6,623 bases of DNA from Fusobacteriaceae bacterium (GTDB lineage: Bacteria > Fusobacteriota > Fusobacteriia > Fusobacteriales > Fusobacteriaceae), in contig JAFGUR010000205.1 of assembly GCA_016938425.1 (NCBI GenBank), positions 1 through 6,623 on the forward strand, read 5' to 3'. This document shows, in pieces, positions 6,582 through 6,623 of this stretch (positions are counted from its first letter, which is position 1; each line of letters opens with the position of its first letter). The notes under the pieces were generated by a model. The model was given only the letters and a program-made list of their open reading frames with translations. It did no database searches and was not told where the DNA came from. A program made the translations under genes and the position numbers.

Positions 6582-6610
6582 TTGACTATTCTTTATAAAT
6601 ATGGTAAAAT
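6582..6610 (+). promoter_or_regulatory. Divergent promoter reading rightward out of the window
   Basis: On the plus strand TTGACT (6582-6587), 17 bp and TAAAAT (6605-6610) form a good sigma-70-type promoter. TG at 6602-6603 gives an extended -10. Transcription would start near 6617. No start codon with an SD lies in the remaining bases, so the gene it serves must begin beyond the window. Confidence 0.68.
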
Positions 6611-6623
6611 ATTCTGCAAATTA

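Overview
The window is very AT-rich and densely coded. Every recognisable gene lies on the minus strand, so the biology reads from right to left. AT content, strong purine-rich Shine-Dalgarno (SD) sites, the mnmG-rsmG pair and a KtrAB/TrkAH-type potassium system fit a low-GC anaerobe. From the look of the proteins I favour a Fusobacterium-like genome (inference), and a low-GC Firmicute is not excluded.

Right end (about 6483-6623): a divergent intergenic region. It holds a near-consensus minus-strand promoter for the potassium operon (TTGTCA, 17 bp, TATAAT) and a second good promoter pointing right, out of the window (TTGACT, 17 bp, TAAAAT with an extended -10). The second implies a plus-strand gene that starts beyond base 6623.

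Potassium uptake operon (6482 down to 4478): a TrkH/KtrB-type membrane channel subunit, then a TrkA/KtrA-type RCK regulatory subunit. They are translationally linked and end at a clear rho-independent terminator (4450-4473). Together they should form a gated K+ uptake complex, with the membrane pore controlled by a cytoplasmic nucleotide-binding ring.

Middle (4353 down to 3841): a lone GNAT acetyltransferase of unknown substrate, with its own SD and a 17-bp palindrome upstream that could be an operator.

Left operon (3675 down past base 1): mnmG (tRNA wobble-uridine modification), rsmG (16S rRNA m7G527 methyltransferase), an HDOD-domain protein, and the start of a probable exported protein cut off by the window edge. 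The first two are the well-known gidA-gidB translation-fidelity pair. The HDOD protein suggests a signalling gene co-transcribed with them.

At all four intra-operon junctions the upstream stop codon is part of the downstream SD (TAGGA, TAGGAG, TAAGGG, TAGGAGG). This supports termination-reinitiation coupling and moves three start codons inward from the longest reading frame. I see no CRISPR array, mobile element, tRNA or rRNA, and no strong case for a wholly new system. No gene-free stretch exceeds 300 bases.
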